Shown here piece after piece: positions 26,242 through 39,300 of a stretch of 64,000 nucleotides of DNA. This DNA comes from Parasponia andersonii. Taxonomy: Eukaryota > Streptophyta > Magnoliopsida > Rosales > Cannabaceae. Positions within the stretch are counted from its first letter, which is position 1. Every line of letters starts with the position of its first letter. Both the position numbers and the translations under genes were made by a program. The notes under the pieces are model-generated. The model was not told where the DNA came from, searched no databases, and was given only the letters and a program-made list of their open reading frames with translations. Where the stretch lies: assembly GCA_002914805.1 (NCBI GenBank), contig JXTB01000132.1, positions 731,804 through 795,803 on the forward strand. Direction: 5' to 3'.

Positions 26242-29200
26242 TGAATCTATAAAAATAGAGCTAAGTGTGTCTTTTATAAATATGTGTTTTAGAGTAATTT
26301 TAATTTAGATTTTAAATAATTTAAGCTATTTGACTTGATTTGATTTGATTTTGATTTTGATTTATTTAATTTTATGTGATTTTATTTATTTCATTATCGG
26401 AATTAGGTAGATAATTTAATTTAATTTAGCTTAGATTTAATTTATTCAAGATAATCTGATTTTAGTTATTTTTTTTTAAAAAAAATAAGGAAAATCTCAG
26501 CTAAAGACAAGCTCAGACTCGCATGAGTGAAGAAGAAATCTAGGCACGATTTCATCCATCCGATCAAGCTAAGGAGGCCATCAGATTAGTGCATTCTCTT
26601 TACGCGTGGGCGGCGCGAGTGAAGCCGCTGCAGCAAGGGAGTAGGTGGGGCCTGTGAGCTCACGGTTTGTTTCAGGTAGTGTCAGATGGGGTGCTCTTTA
26701 TTCGCGTGCAACCAGCTTCTTCCTCAAATGAATAGTCACCACGTCATTAAAGTAAAAGTCAGTGTTTTCTTTATTGCCAAAAAAAACACCGACTAATAAT
26801 AAGTAATAAACCCGCAGAATAAAGAGAAAGAGAGAGAAAGAAAGTAATATAGAATGAACAGAGAATTAACGTATCACATAACTAATTAGTATTAAGCATG
26901 GGAATTCATGTACAATTCGAACACTTTCTTTTTTCAGTTAGAGAAAAGAACACATTATTCTAGAAAGAGAAACATTGCAGTGTTAGAATTATGCCTTAGA
27001 AAACAGTGCCTTGGTTAGACATTTTGAACAATTTTTATTAAATTTAAGTGTTATCTATTTGTTGTTATTGAATTCTATTTTATATCCTAATTATATACAT
27101 GTGAAGTTTATGTTTTTTACTATAAAAAAGTCTAAAAGTTTCCATGACTAATAATAAATAATAAAGAAATATTCGTGTGAAGTGTTCATATGTGAGAGAC
27201 TGAATTCTTTATTTCATTTTGTCTAAATAAAAAGTTTACATTGTGCAAATGAAGATGGAATACTTCATTTTCCATAGAATATAGTGTTGTCTCTCTCAAT
27301 AAGATTGATAAAATCTCTAATCATTTGAGTGCCTAACTTCGGATAGAAACACTAGTACGTTATAAGAAAGTTATAAGTGTATTAAACTGGACTAAGTGAA
27401 AATAGATTTTGAAGTTAAGTATCGTAACTCAATATTGTATCTTTCACTAATCTATCACTATTACAAGATTACTGAAATCCTAATAATTGTCGGAGTTATT
27501 TTAACGAGTTTTATCATTTTGACTTACTAAAGCACTAGTTCTGTTCTATTGTTAGAACTCTGGTATCTTGGAATATAAGAATTGAAAATTGACGAGAACA
27601 CCATTTATGATTTGGACACCATACATATAATGTCATTTTAAGTTTTTTGTAGGATTTAGATAATAAACACTAGGCACTAATATTCACTTTGTGAATTTGA
27701 TTATATTTATATGGGCAGTTACAAACACCATAGTCAATTATTATCCATTAAATGAAAAATGACAAGTCAAAAATAAATATATACTAGAGGAGTAATATGG
27801 TAATTTTACCTCACTAGTACGACATTGCAACGGGGGTATATCTGCAAGTATAGTATATGCTAAATGGATCAAATTAATTAAAGTATTAATTAGCTTCACA
27901 TAAAATATATGATATTTAGTCTAAGAGTGCAATATTGGGCCTATAGTGGAGTGCCCCAATATTAATGGACAAGCCCCAATCATAATTAAGAGTTAATTAT
28001 GACTATAGGTAATTGACCCATTAGAGCTTAGACTATTTGGATCCATAAGATCTCGGTCTAGCTCACACATAGCCCAATAATTAATTGAATGGTCAATTAA
28101 GCCCAATAGGCCAAATAGGGTTTGTATCTCTCTAATATTTAAGAGAAAAATTCTCCGAAGCCTCTGTATAGTAGTCACATGCCTACTACATGCACAATAA
28201 TTGTGCTTAACATGATATAGGGAGAAAAAGAGAGAGTGTGAGAGAATGGAGTTGCCGCAGAAGAAATTCCATATTCGTTCATGATCACCAAGGGAGAGAT
28301 GCCCATGGTCATAAATGTGCAATCAAGGAGAAGGAAGAGCATCTTCCGGATCATCTGCTTATCTTTTATTAGGAATCAAAAAGGTGCCTACATATTGGAT
28401 CATTCAACGGGTTCTAGAAAATAGATGGGAAGTCTCAATGATTGTGAAATTTTTCCAAATTTTATTTAAACCAAGTTTCACGAATTGATTTATGTTAGAT
28501 CAACGATCCTATGTTTATATTTTGTACACTTTCAAGAAAAATTTTAAAATATTAATTCCGTTGCATTCTTGATTTGTTTACAAAACTATAGAAATCGGTT
28601 TCAGTAAAATCTTTTTTTGAAATTATTTTTCAAAATTTCCAGCATATAATCGAGAGAGAGAAAGTCTGTGGGAGATATAACAGTGGAGTGGAACCTTTTC
28701 AATTGCGATTTCTCTACTTGGATTTTATTTTCAGCTTTAGAATTTTATTTTCTGGATATTTATATTTAATATTTTTTTTTGTTTAATTTAATTATGTTCT
28801 AGATTTCTTTTCTAGAGCTATAATGTAGCCTTACTATAATATTTTAATATTTTTCTTCCAATTTAGTCCACGAATTATTTTTTCTAGAGTGGTTTTCAAT
28901 TCTGTTCATAAAGCTTTTATTTAATTGGCCATTAAATAGATGATTTGTTAATCATAATGAAACCAAAAGGAGATTTATGTATCTAATTCATTGGATTGAA
29001 AGTCGTAAATTGTATGTGAAGTAGGAATATATTTATATGATTTGTGTAGTCACTATATGAGTTTCCATAGATGATAATGAATTCTTAATTAGTTTAATTA
29101 ACATAGGGATATAGTGAATTGGTAATTAAGGGTATTTATACTTGAACTTGGGAGATGATAGTGAATAAATTAGGGAATTTCGACTATCAACTAGGGAAAT

Positions 29201-29519
29201 AATTTTGGACTAATGAGATAGGGAATGTTTAGAGTGGATTAGTTACGGTGAAATCGAAAACCCTAAGTTTAATTTCATTGATTTACATCTCATTTTATTT
29301 TTTGTTTTTAATTTTCATTCTCGTTTATTTTTATTGCTTTTACTTTATTTTTAGTCTTAATTTAATTTAATTTTTCTTTAGTCGAATAATTCAAATAAAA
29401 TTAAAGTTAACTAAATTTCGGTACTTAGTAAATCTACAGTCTTCATAGGGCGATACTCATACTCACCATTTTATTTCTTGTTTATGATACTTGCACTTGC
29501 GTTCGTTCTTTTCACAACA
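26242..29519 (+). repeat. Athila-2 3' LTR, split by a copia solo LTR
   Basis: The LTR starts TGAATCTATAAAAATAGAG and ends CTTTTCACAACA. Subtracting the copia insert (26981-28644) leaves about 1.61 kb. It aligns with the Athila-1 LTR at the start, in the GC-richer island (26500-26700), in the purine stretch on both sides of the insert, in the GTAGGAATATAT block near 29021 and in TTGCACTTGCG near the end. It is much more diverged than the two Athila-1 LTRs are from each other. Confidence 0.8.
26981..28644 (+). repeat. Copia solo LTR inside Athila-2 3' LTR
   Basis: This segment of about 1.66 kb starts TGTTAGAATTATGCC and ends TTTCCAGCA. It aligns with the C1 3' LTR (17437-19155) in several ordered blocks. 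The Athila-type LTR text breaks off just before it (CATTCTAGAGAGAGAAACA-like) and resumes just after it (GAGAGAGAGAAAG), so it is an insertion. No internal region is present and I cannot see a clean target duplication, so the exact ends are uncertain by a few bases. Confidence 0.75.
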
Positions 29520-31859
29520 CCCTTATAATGGACCCTTTGTTTATTTATATGGCAATCTAATTAATGAATCTAGGTATGCAGAAGTCCTATTGGGTTGACT
29601 TAATTTAAACTCTAATATACTTGGTCGAATTCCAATTATATTAGTAATAGTATATTAACTAGTAAGTGAGAAAATTAGGTCAATGACCTTCCCGCTGGGG
29701 CGATTTGGTAGTATAACCTTCTTATGTTTTTATTTTATTTTTTAATTTTTTATTTCTGACATGGAAAATGAAAAGCCTATTATACCTCTTGTCAATAATG
29801 TGTATAAAAAACACACTGAAGCAAAAAAGACACTCCTGACATAGGCACTATTCTTCTTCTTCTTCCCAACAGAGCCAACTTCGGTGAATTGAAGAGAACG
29901 GCGAATTCAATCACCAACACCTCTAGTCGAACTTGAGTCGTCTGGTCGATGCACTCTCTACCTCACCCGTGGACATGGTACGCATGAGGAGACCTTCAAT
30001 AATAGATGCCATCCCCCAATGATTAATCAAAGAAGCATCGATCCTATTCTTGAAACTGAGGTAAAAATATTTATGTTGCGAGTACTTTGTTATTTGATTA
30101 AAACTGGGGATATTAGTATTTGGCTTTGTAAAAATTGAAGTTCTAGCTTTGGTAAGCTTGAATGACGTTTTGTTCTTATTGTCTAACGTATATTACTTTA
30201 ATAGTAACCAATGCTAAGTTTTTTTTTCTTTTGGTGCCACAATTCGTTGTCTAAGAAGTTATTGTTTAACTATTAAAGTTAATTACAAGAATTTTAGGTT
30301 CTTATGTTAGATGCATACATTTTATACTTTATTTCTGTATATCACATCATTTATTCATTTCATGGGATAGGAAAAAAATATAAGTGTACTAGGAAAAATA
30401 GACATTTGGTTCTCATTACCTAAACCAAATTAAATTGAGAAGTTACAGCAATGCCAGGCAATTAGAAGGGAAGTATATAATGTCAATGTACTACAATATA
30501 ACATACTATAATATATTTCAATTTATAGACTAGAAGATGCATATTTCATCATTTCGAGATAAAAGGAAAGAAAGTATAGAAGTTCAAAAAACTTGTATTT
30601 TAAAAAATATACCAAGCATTGTTCTCCTAAGTGGTCGAAGTCTCTTTTATTTATTTATTTATTTTTGTCTGAAACTATAATAAAATTATACACGTATAAA
30701 ATTTCAATTTATGGTCCGCATAGGCGTCAGATATTTGTGATATGTGTTTTATATCCATGATTTTAAGTTCATTTCTACTATATGGAACTGTGAACAAGTA
30801 CATATTTTCAGAACTAACTATTAGTTTATAATTTATTATTTACTTGATTTGTACCCTAGAACTATAAAGACATATGCATAGTTAGATTGACAGTCATGGC
30901 ACGACTTGGTATCAATTATTTGTTAGCTTTGTGATATTTGCTGACTTTGAAGTTGATTAGCTTTTTGCAAAAGTTGCTTGTTATTTTTCTCATTGCTTTG
31001 TGTCTGTGTTTACATATGTTGGGTGTGCAATATTAATGAAAGCTTTTAAATGGTCTTTTTTAAAATGAAAAATGTTATTTTGTGCAGTTAGTATCAAAGT
31101 CGTTGTACATGATAGTAGAAGAACACTCCAAACCCAGTGCCCCTTAGGTAATCTTCGTTTGACTGTGTTGTTTTAGTAACAATCCCAACCCAATTGAGTT
31201 TGACCGGGTCTAATCAAGTTTTGGTTTGAGCATTAAGATTCTCCCATATTTATCTAATAGCATTTTAATTTGCTATATTTAAACATGGATTAAGGATGCT
31301 CCTTGTGCCTTATGCATGTTTTGGAGCCAGATGTGCATTTTGTTGCAAAATATCAACCAAGTGTCATCAGGCCCAAATTGTCAAGTGTATTGTGGATACA
31401 CTAAATGCTCAATTATTCCCAATAATCTTCAAGTGAAATAAGAGGGATTTATGGATAGATACTTTCTAAAGAAAAAACACATAAGCATAGAAGACGTTAA
31501 GTTGAAATTGTCCTCGATGGGTAACCAAAATCTTTAAAAAAAAAATGATAAAGAATCCAAATGAAATAAACTAGGAGAAGTTAAAGATGGACATGCACTT
31601 GTTTGTCTTTGCACTTTTATTGTACGGGCATAAGTCCACCTATGGTATTGACAACTTTATGTTGGGATTGGTTGATGATGTGGACTTGTTCAAGTAGTTT
31701 TCTTGGGGAACTTATTCTTACAACTATATGTTTTTTGTAACAATAATATTAAAACAATCGATCAATGCATTACATAGTTGTAACATGTCATTAATATCTT
31801 TGTACTTTTAATGTATAGTTATTTCAAGATATTTTTCTTTCAAATATTGCTCCAGTAAT
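29520..31859. other. Unassigned interval, no element recognised
   Basis: This is the longest stretch in the window without an obvious retrotransposon match. A GC-richer patch lies at 29850-30060. One frame there stays open for about 55 codons and ends at GAG|GTAAAA, which looks like a splice donor. Another short exon-like patch at 31087-31148 is bounded by TGTGCAG and GGTAATC. I recognise no protein family in either and cannot show that they belong together. The interval may be host sequence, a gene fragment or an undefined element. Confidence 0.35.
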
Positions 31860-32300
31860 CCCATTTATGCTCAATTGGGTCCTATCGAGTGAGCCATCTA
31901 AAGTCAATTCGATCCATTTATGCCTAGCTAGACATAATCGATTGGAATTTGAATGACAATATTTCTAGAAAACTTGAATGGATCCTTAGTGTCCAATAGG
32001 AACCAATCGGCTGAAGCTGTGTTCTGCCCAATTGGATCCATTCATGCCCAATTGGACCAAATCGATTCAAATTTGAATGACAATGTATCTATAAAACTTG
32101 ACTGGATCCACTCATACTCGAATGGATCTGATCGAGTCAACATGTGGAAACTCCATGGGCTCCATTTGAGTTGCTATTTAAACCCGATCGATTTCATTTT
32201 TGAATGAGAATAAATGTGTGAAATGCAATTAAATCCATTCATATATAATTGGATCCAATCTGAGTCACTTATACTCATCTGGCTTTGTTACTGCCAAACT
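31860..32300. repeat. Degenerate tandem repeats, about 120-bp period
   Basis: The words TTTGAATGACAAT...AAAACTTGAATGGATCC (31949-31984) and TTTGAATGACAAT...AAAACTTGACTGGATCC (32072-32107) recur at a spacing of about 123 bp. CCAATTGGA/ATCGA motifs recur around both and reach about 32260. GGATCC-CAATTGG and ATCGAG words also appear in the array at 33292-33662, so the two may share an origin. Confidence 0.6.
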
Positions 32301-33291
32301 AGACCCATTTTGATCTATTCATACCCAATTAGTTTGTCAACGATAAATATTACAGAATATAAAAAAATTCTTTTAATGAAATAAAAATGAATAATATAGA
32401 ATTACATTAGCTATTATTTAATAAATATAGATTACATCATGGCTAAAGCACAACACGACACATTAAATCGTGGATTATGTCTGGCACGACATGATTATGT
32501 AGGTCATGTCGGGTCAATGAATTAGAAAGGATAGGCTGAGTACGGTATGATATGTATACAATAAGTACGGTACAACATGGTCCATAGCTGGAAAAGAAGT
32601 AATTGTAAATGCATAATATTCCTAATAGTAGTTTATAACTTGGAGAGTGAGACACAATTCTATATTGATCTGGATTCAAAGCTCAGATTAGTGAAAAGGA
32701 CATTGGCATTGGTAACTTTATTTTAATAATTAACATGGGAAAAACTACAGGAAGCTAAGTATATTAATGTTTGTCTTAAGTAGATTGATAATAGACGACA
32801 ATTATATCATAATAGATGATTTAAAATTAGGTTTGCTATTATTTCATAAGTACCAATAACATTCCCCTAATGAAGAAGAAAAATGAAAGTGAAAAAAAGA
32901 AGTTTCAGTAGATGACTTTATATTCTCTACTATTTCTATATTTTAAATAAAGTTTTAATTTTATCCAAAAGAAAACAAAGGTTTAATAGAAACTCCTGGT
33001 TTTGAGTTCCTTGGGAGTAAAAGTAACCAAATCCATCCTAAAAAATAATAATAATTGAAGTATGTATAGTCCCCATTACGTATGATAAGAATGATAACCT
33101 ATTGAAAAAAAAAATAAAGGATGTTCTCAATTGAAGGAAGATAGTTCACCTGTAAAAAGCATTTCAAAAAGCAGTTGAAATATTTCTTATTTTTTTATTT
33201 TTACATGAACTTATTGAGTGAAGTAGTTGAAATTACAATGTTTATTGTCATTTATTTTAATTTAAATATTATCTTTTAAACAATTCATGAG
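32301..33291. other. Unassigned; imperfect CACGACA/ATCGTG repeats near 32450
   Basis: Around 32446-32600 short words such as CACGACA, AATCGTG, TCATGTCGGG and GTACGGTA occur in imperfect direct and inverted copies. This texture is seen in some plant dispersed repeats, but I cannot name the family or its ends. The rest is AT-rich with no open frame. Confidence 0.3.
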
Positions 33292-33662
33292 AACCTTACT
33301 AGATCTAATCGGGGTATAACTCGATCCCATTGAGTTCATAGTATAATTTTTAAAACCAATATAGTGAACCCAACTAGATCCAATTGAGTTATAAATGGAT
33401 CCCGTCGAGTTGTAAAGAATATTTTTTTTGCAAACTATTCTCAAGAACCCAGTTGGATTCAATCGGGGTATAACTGGATCTTGTCGATTCATAGGACAAT
33501 TTTTTAAACAAATATGCAAAACCTGACTAGACCCAATAAGAGTATAAAAGATCCCATTGAGTTGTAAAGAAGATTTTTTAAAACATTCTACAGAACTTGA
33601 CTAGATCAAATCTGGGTATAACTAGATCCAATCGAGTTGATAATTTAAAATTTGAAACAATA
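33292..33662. repeat. Minisatellite, five units of about 75 bp
   Basis: Units start at about 33292, 33367, 33446, 33520 and 33594 (spacings 75, 79, 74 and 74). Each begins AACC or AACT, contains an ACTAGATC...GAGT/GGGTATAA...GATCC core and an AT(C/T)GAGTT word, and ends with a T/A-rich run. Units 1, 3 and 5 share GGGTATAACT, while units 2 and 4 read differently there, which hints at a two-unit higher period. The fifth unit is cut by the start of the C2 LTR. Confidence 0.8.
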
Positions 33663-35498
33663 TGTTAGAATTAGTGGGAGAAGCTCATAAAAACTGTTAT
33701 TTTTATGTAAACATTTTCATATGAATGAAATAAAACTATTATTCAATTAATAATTTGTGCATACTATTTTTTGAATAAATGTCTATTTAATTTTATCAAT
33801 ATGTATCTATGTGATTATAATGTAGATTCATAGAAGATATAGATACAAGTTATTGATAATTAATTAATAATAGTTTGCAGCTATATAAATAAGCTTGGGC
33901 AGTTAATTTATGTTGTAGCTGACTTTGGAATAGATTAACTTGTCTTGGTCAACTTAAGTTAACTGATGAAATGAGATTTACACTGAACTAGATAATAAAT
34001 GAAATTCTATTGACAATATCAATGGGAAAGAATTTCATAGGCAATGATTAGCTTTACTCTAAATCTTAAGTTAATTGTGATGGTCTGATCACAAATATAG
34101 TTTTATTTGAATTGCAAATGAATGAGATCAATCAAGCTCAATATTCTTATTGTTTGGTAAAACATATTTGTTGAATTATATAGTTGCAATTAACAATACA
34201 GAATTTAGTGAAATAACATCTCTTGGTAGATTTTGGTATTTGATTATAAGTCTTAGGTCAAAATATGTCAACACTGATTTAGTCTAAAAGATGTTGACTG
34301 ATTATGATTAGAAAAAGTAGTGAGAATCAAGAAATATATACTTATATTTTTTATGATGTTATACAAAGGAATATTAGTGAAGAATCATTGTAGTATGGGA
34401 CGTTACTCTAATATGTAGGATGGAAAGTTGGATTACAATTTTAGTTCTTTAGTAGAATGGACTTAAAATTAAATAATTAACATGCCCATTTAATTATTTA
34501 AGAGCCAACTGTACATATCCTATAAGATCTCCGAGCTAACTTGTATCAATGGTTATATTATTACTAGATTGGATAGATTTTATGGTAATTAGACAAAATT
34601 GAGTTGGACTACATTAAGGCCTACACGCCTGGCCTAGTTGTTAGGCCTAGGCATGTGGCAAAATTAGTGGGAGAGGATTGGCTTCAATTTTGATAAATTT
34701 GGTCACTATGTTTGTAATGTTTTCTCATATAGTAATTTCTATATAAAGGTTGATTGTAATTCCCATTAATTGATTTGGTTCAATCAACCCACATATAATT
34801 AGATACTAATTATAGTAAATTGAATGTTAACAAATGAAGAAAGAATTGACAAGGTAATATTTGATTGATTGCTAAATATAAAAAACAAATCAGCATAGTC
34901 TATTATTACAAATTATGAAATTAGGTAACAAGATATTCTTGAAAAGAGAATTACCTGATTTTGGCCAATCTTGACCAATAAAGAAAGAGCCTGCACACCT
35001 ATAATATAGTGACTGTGGCGTGTAGGACTCCAGAGTTTCCTTATGGAGACCTTCTTCCTATTATCTATAAATAGGAGACTCCAGACACCTATTTCATGAG
35101 TAATAAAAATCACAATGAAGTTCTATCTATCTTTTAGAGAGAGAAAATTCACAAAGATAAGTGAATAGCTCATATTCTATTCTATGATTTCTTTGTGAAT
35201 CAACAAGTAGTTTCTATCTTGATCCTTTTCTATTAGCACGTAGAAATTACACTATTTTGTGACTATACATAAGGATAGTTTAGAAGATCTCATGGGGTTG
35301 GAATCCTTCTCTAGGTCATCTCAGATCTATAAAGCGTATATCTCCAATCATATATCTAATATATTGTTATGAGATTGAAACACTCCTGGTTGTTTTTTTG
35401 CTACGTTGAATCTATGAAAAACTGTTGGTGGAATTTTCTATGAAAATTAAAATTTTAAAAATACCACCAACTGCAATTTTTCGTAAGTCTTTCTAACA
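33663..35498 (+). repeat. C2 5' LTR
   Basis: This LTR of about 1.84 kb starts TGTTAGAATTAGTGGG and ends TTTCTAACA. It is followed at two bases' distance by a primer-binding site, which fixes its end and marks it as a 5' LTR. The start is set by the TG where the minisatellite unit breaks off. It is not obviously the same family as the C1 LTR. Confidence 0.75.
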
Positions 35499-35500
35499 AT

Positions 35501-35512
35501 TGGTATTAGAGC
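35501..35512 (+). other. C2 primer-binding site, initiator-Met type
   Basis: TGGTATTAGAGC is one base away from TGGTATCAGAGC, the usual plant site that pairs with the 3' end of initiator methionine tRNA. It lies two bases after the LTR, as expected in copia elements. Confidence 0.8.
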
Positions 35513-36373
35513 ATGCCTAATAATTAATATTAAAATATGTTACTTGCTACTCTCTCTTGATTTATTGTATTATCGATTGTATTAGAAGAGTTGGTACTAG
35601 GATTATTTAAATTATTGATTATAGATATATTGGTTTTATGATTGGATTAATAGTTATTTTAAATAATGGTTGACATCTAATTCATGATAAAGTTTTGCAT
35701 CTAATTTTGTGTTTTCGATTTGTAACAAAAAGGGTGGCTAATATTGGCCATGTTTCCCTTTTGATTTGTTCTTTAATCTCTTAAAAAATTGTAGCCATCT
35801 TAGCTTTGGAATTTTTATAATTTTCTGTATCAGAAAAGATTGAGGTATACAATGAAGAAAATTGTGGAAAAGAACAAAGAAAACAAAAATAGATACTCTA
35901 TTAGCCACGACACATGCTAGCTGCATGCATTGGCCCGTGTACGCGGCATTAATACCATGCATAACATGGGTCTCCCCAATGAAAACATACAGGGCCTCAT
36001 AGCCTAGCAAGTGTGTTGGGGCATAATGTTTGGAACCAAGGGCAGCAACACCCTGTCTATTACCTAGGCAGCACGCATGGGTGGTGTCCTATGTAGTGCC
36101 AAACCAGGCACGCTGCCCACGGACTACTAAGTGCTAGCATAATCGGCCTTAAGTTCATTATGTTGTTGGATGAAATAAGCATATGTCACGCTAGCAAGTG
36201 TCACGCAAACCTGCATATGACACAAGCACAATGATTAGGCCAGAGTCTAGTCAACTTGGCTCCATAATTATTTTGAGCAAATTTTAGACTGGGTACTAAC
36301 CTAAAGTCCAAATGGGTAAAGACACAATGAAGGAAAGAAGTTGCTCTCAAGAAGCAAAAATAAAAAAAATAAA
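35513..36373 (+). other. C2 leader, first part
   Basis: This stretch is non-coding. A GC-richer patch at about 35890-36180 contains short repeats of TGC(A/C)TAGC and GGCA(G/C)C type words and differs from the rest of the leader. It may be a separate small insertion; I do not recognise it. Confidence 0.4.
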
Positions 36374-39300
36374 ATATATGCCCAAGATTCCCACTTGCGT
36401 AATAAGCCAATAATAAATATGATCATATTGCATAATAGACATATCAAGTAACTAGTATCAATTTTATGGTAAATGATTTAGGAAAGGAACAAAGAATATA
36501 TATTCATGAAAATCATGTTTACTTCTAATTTGGTCAAATGATAGTTTTCGATAAAAATGCATTTTTGATGCTTTTTAGAGCCAAATTCACTAAATATTTA
36601 ATGTCAAATAACTTTTATTTGATGTCCAAAACTCATTTCTAGTATTTTCAAAAATATTGGTTCTAGGTAAGTATGAGGTTGCATTCAAAAATGTTAGATT
36701 AGGCTAAATCGCATAATGTCATTCTTCTGCATTCTAATAATTAGATATTGATAATTTTTTTACATTATTAATTGGAGTCTAATTGACTTAGTTTTATATT
36801 TAATGATTAGTTATGGGAGTAGATACCACTAGATTATAACAAGGTTGGCATATGGGACCATAAGTCAATATCTAACTAGATTTCACTTTCTAAGATAGGT
36901 TCACTATTTTGGTCCACACTAGAATGTATTAGAATGGCCAACAATGTGGTGAGTAAGCTAAAAGTGTATTAAAGTTGGATACATGAAAAATTAGTTTGTG
37001 AAATACCAAAAATACCCTTAGAATTTAAGCTATAACTTTTCTTAGCCATTAAGTGTTGCTTTTGGACCAAATCTGGTCAGTTTCTTTTTCCTTCACTACC
37101 ACCATGATCTAAAACCTTTCCACCAATTCCTAGCCTTCTCTTACCTCTCCTTAGCCATATCCAAGAGTTTATAAGTGGTAGAATTCAAGTTGAAGCTTTA
37201 GAAAGCAAGATAGGTCCAAACTAATCAAGGTGAGTCTCTAGTTGTTCTTCTTTAGTCTCATTTTCTAATTTCAATTCTCTACTTGCTGCAACTTAAATAA
37301 GAGTTTTTCCAGGTCCTATTGATTCCTAAAGTCTATTTCTAAGCCTTAGAGAATAGTTCTATGGAAGTAGAAGATAAGAACTTCAGCAAAATCTTAAACT
37401 AGTCAAGGTGAGCTTTTTGTAGAATTTAGAATTGGTCATCTATTTCTTTTGCTCCTGCTCTTAAACCATAGCTCTTATTTGAGAAATAAAGGTCTTAGGA
37501 GAAATTATGTGTACGTGGAAATATATAGTTTAAGTAGTGAATTAAAGTTGTACCTAAAGTCCTAAGTTTACTATTAGTGGATTTAAGTGTTTTCATGTGT
37601 AGTAAATTAAGTTATCTTTTCTTATAATTTGATTTTATAAAATTGAAATGTATATTTTTTTTCATGCCACTATATAAACATATTTGTTTTGTTCCTAGTT
37701 GTGACAATAAAATAGTGTAGAAGTTTTTTAAACTTTGTCTAAATCAAAAAGAATTCAAGTACATTTAGCTTGTTCTAAATGATCCTCTATGATGTGTATA
37801 TGTGGGAATTGGCTTGTTAGTTTTTATTGTAGATGTTAAGCCATGATTTAAAAGATGTGGTAATGTCCTAAAAATAGGAAAAATGTTGTCCAAATATTTT
37901 TAGAACCAAATAGTACCATTTAGAAACAAATGGACTAGTTTTTATAAGATTATATGCCATTTGGATAATTTTTTAATAAGGAACTAGGATTCATGTTTTG
38001 ATGATTTTAATTACTTTTCAATGCTAGTCATTGGCTACTACGTGCCTCATATCACTTGTTTACTTCGGGTCATTTTGGGATTAAGTTTCCTGATTTTATG
38101 AAAGATCTGATTTTGGTTTTGTGATTGTTTTCTTTAAGTATTTTATATTGTAGTGGTCATTTTAGTAAAAAAAAATCATATGTTGTCTTCTACACACCTT
38201 ACCACAGAGGATACTGATCCCTTTTACTATCTTTTCTATCAGACACAAAGTAAGTAAAGATTTCTTTTTACTGTATCACAAGAGTAACAGTAAATACAAG
38301 ATGTTTTCCGACATATTTATGTGTATTATAGTTATATGTATTATTCTTGTGAAAACGTAGATATTTGGGAGGGTAATTTGGATATTTTACCAATTTTTGG
38401 GTACTATATTGGAGGAAATAATTTACAAAAATTTTGTGCAGAAGGGCTGAATTGCAAAATTTGGGGGACTAATTTGAAAGATATTTGAAAAATTGGGGAC
38501 TGTTGTGTAATTTTTAGAAATTGCACCTCCTCATAAGATAGGGCCACTCTCAGCTGAAGGACCGGCAAGGGCCACACTGCCACCCAGGTCACCATCTGGC
38601 CTGCCAACCACTCGGCGTGAGCTCGCCGTGCCACTAGGAAGCTCAGCCGCCCAGCTGTCGCCATCGGAGAGGCCGTTGTTGCTGGAGAAGACAAAGTGGT
38701 TCATTTTTTATTTCTCGCCGTCGGCGATGATTCTGGCCACCAGTTGACCACTAACCAGGCTCGTTGGATTAGTCTCATCGAGAGGAAGCTCAAGGTATAT
38801 ATATCTTAACCCCATAATGCCCGAATCGAAAGTTGCCATTTTTAGAATATTTTGAGCTTGAGTTAACTTTTGATTCGGCCATTGGATTGTGTTTTGTTGT
38901 CATTTTTGGATTGTATTTGAAAAATAGGGAAGTTTGATATATATTGCCTATATTTGGTGATCAGTGCGAAAATCAAAATCAGACGGCTAAGATTTTTCTC
39001 GATTTACGTGCCACCGGTCCGGTGTGGGTCTGGACCCAGATTGGACAAGTTATATGTCTAACCTAGCTATTTTGGGTGATAGGAATTCAGTGAAGAGATC
39101 CGTTTGTGGAATTGAAGCTCCATTGAGAAGTTGGTTTTTCACAGAGGACGATCAAGGGCTTGGAATTGGTTCTCGAGCCTCCGGATGATTGTCGACGACG
39201 CCTTGAGGATTCAATAGCGTGGTATCAGTATTCTTGCGAGGTAGGGATTCGGTTACCTTTGTTTTATACTATTTTCTAATAAAACTTATTTTCTGCAACA

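Larger units (their letters stand above)
19200..29519 (+). mobile_element. Athila-type element 2, 3' part only, broken
   Basis: This is a second, more decayed Athila-type element. The part present runs from the end of the protease region through pol, a 3' non-coding region and the 3' LTR (26242-29519). It abuts the C1 3' LTR on the left. Either C1 inserted into Athila-2, so that its left part lies outside the window, or it was truncated there. Two later solo LTRs sit inside it, at 21848-24043 and 26981-28644. It has well over a dozen breaks and is older than Athila-1. With the insert removed its LTR is about 1.61 kb, the same as Athila-1. Confidence 0.85.

Noticed and set aside
27993-28322. 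Minus-strand frame of 109 codons
   Set aside because: It lies wholly inside a copia solo LTR and runs antisense to it, so it is a chance frame.
26976-28649. Target duplication around the copia solo LTR
   Set aside because: The bases next to the two ends (TGCAG and TATAA) do not match, so no duplication is claimed.
33262-33519. Minus-strand frame with repeated residues
   Set aside because: The repeats in the frame simply reflect the 75-bp minisatellite; there is no independent evidence for a protein.
31860-33662. CRISPR-like array
   Set aside because: The units are directly adjacent, diverged and without unique spacers. The context is a plant genome, so this is a minisatellite.
38404-38694. 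Minus-strand frame of about 96 codons
   Set aside because: It is the same LTR island in the sister copy and is a composition artefact; it matches no family.
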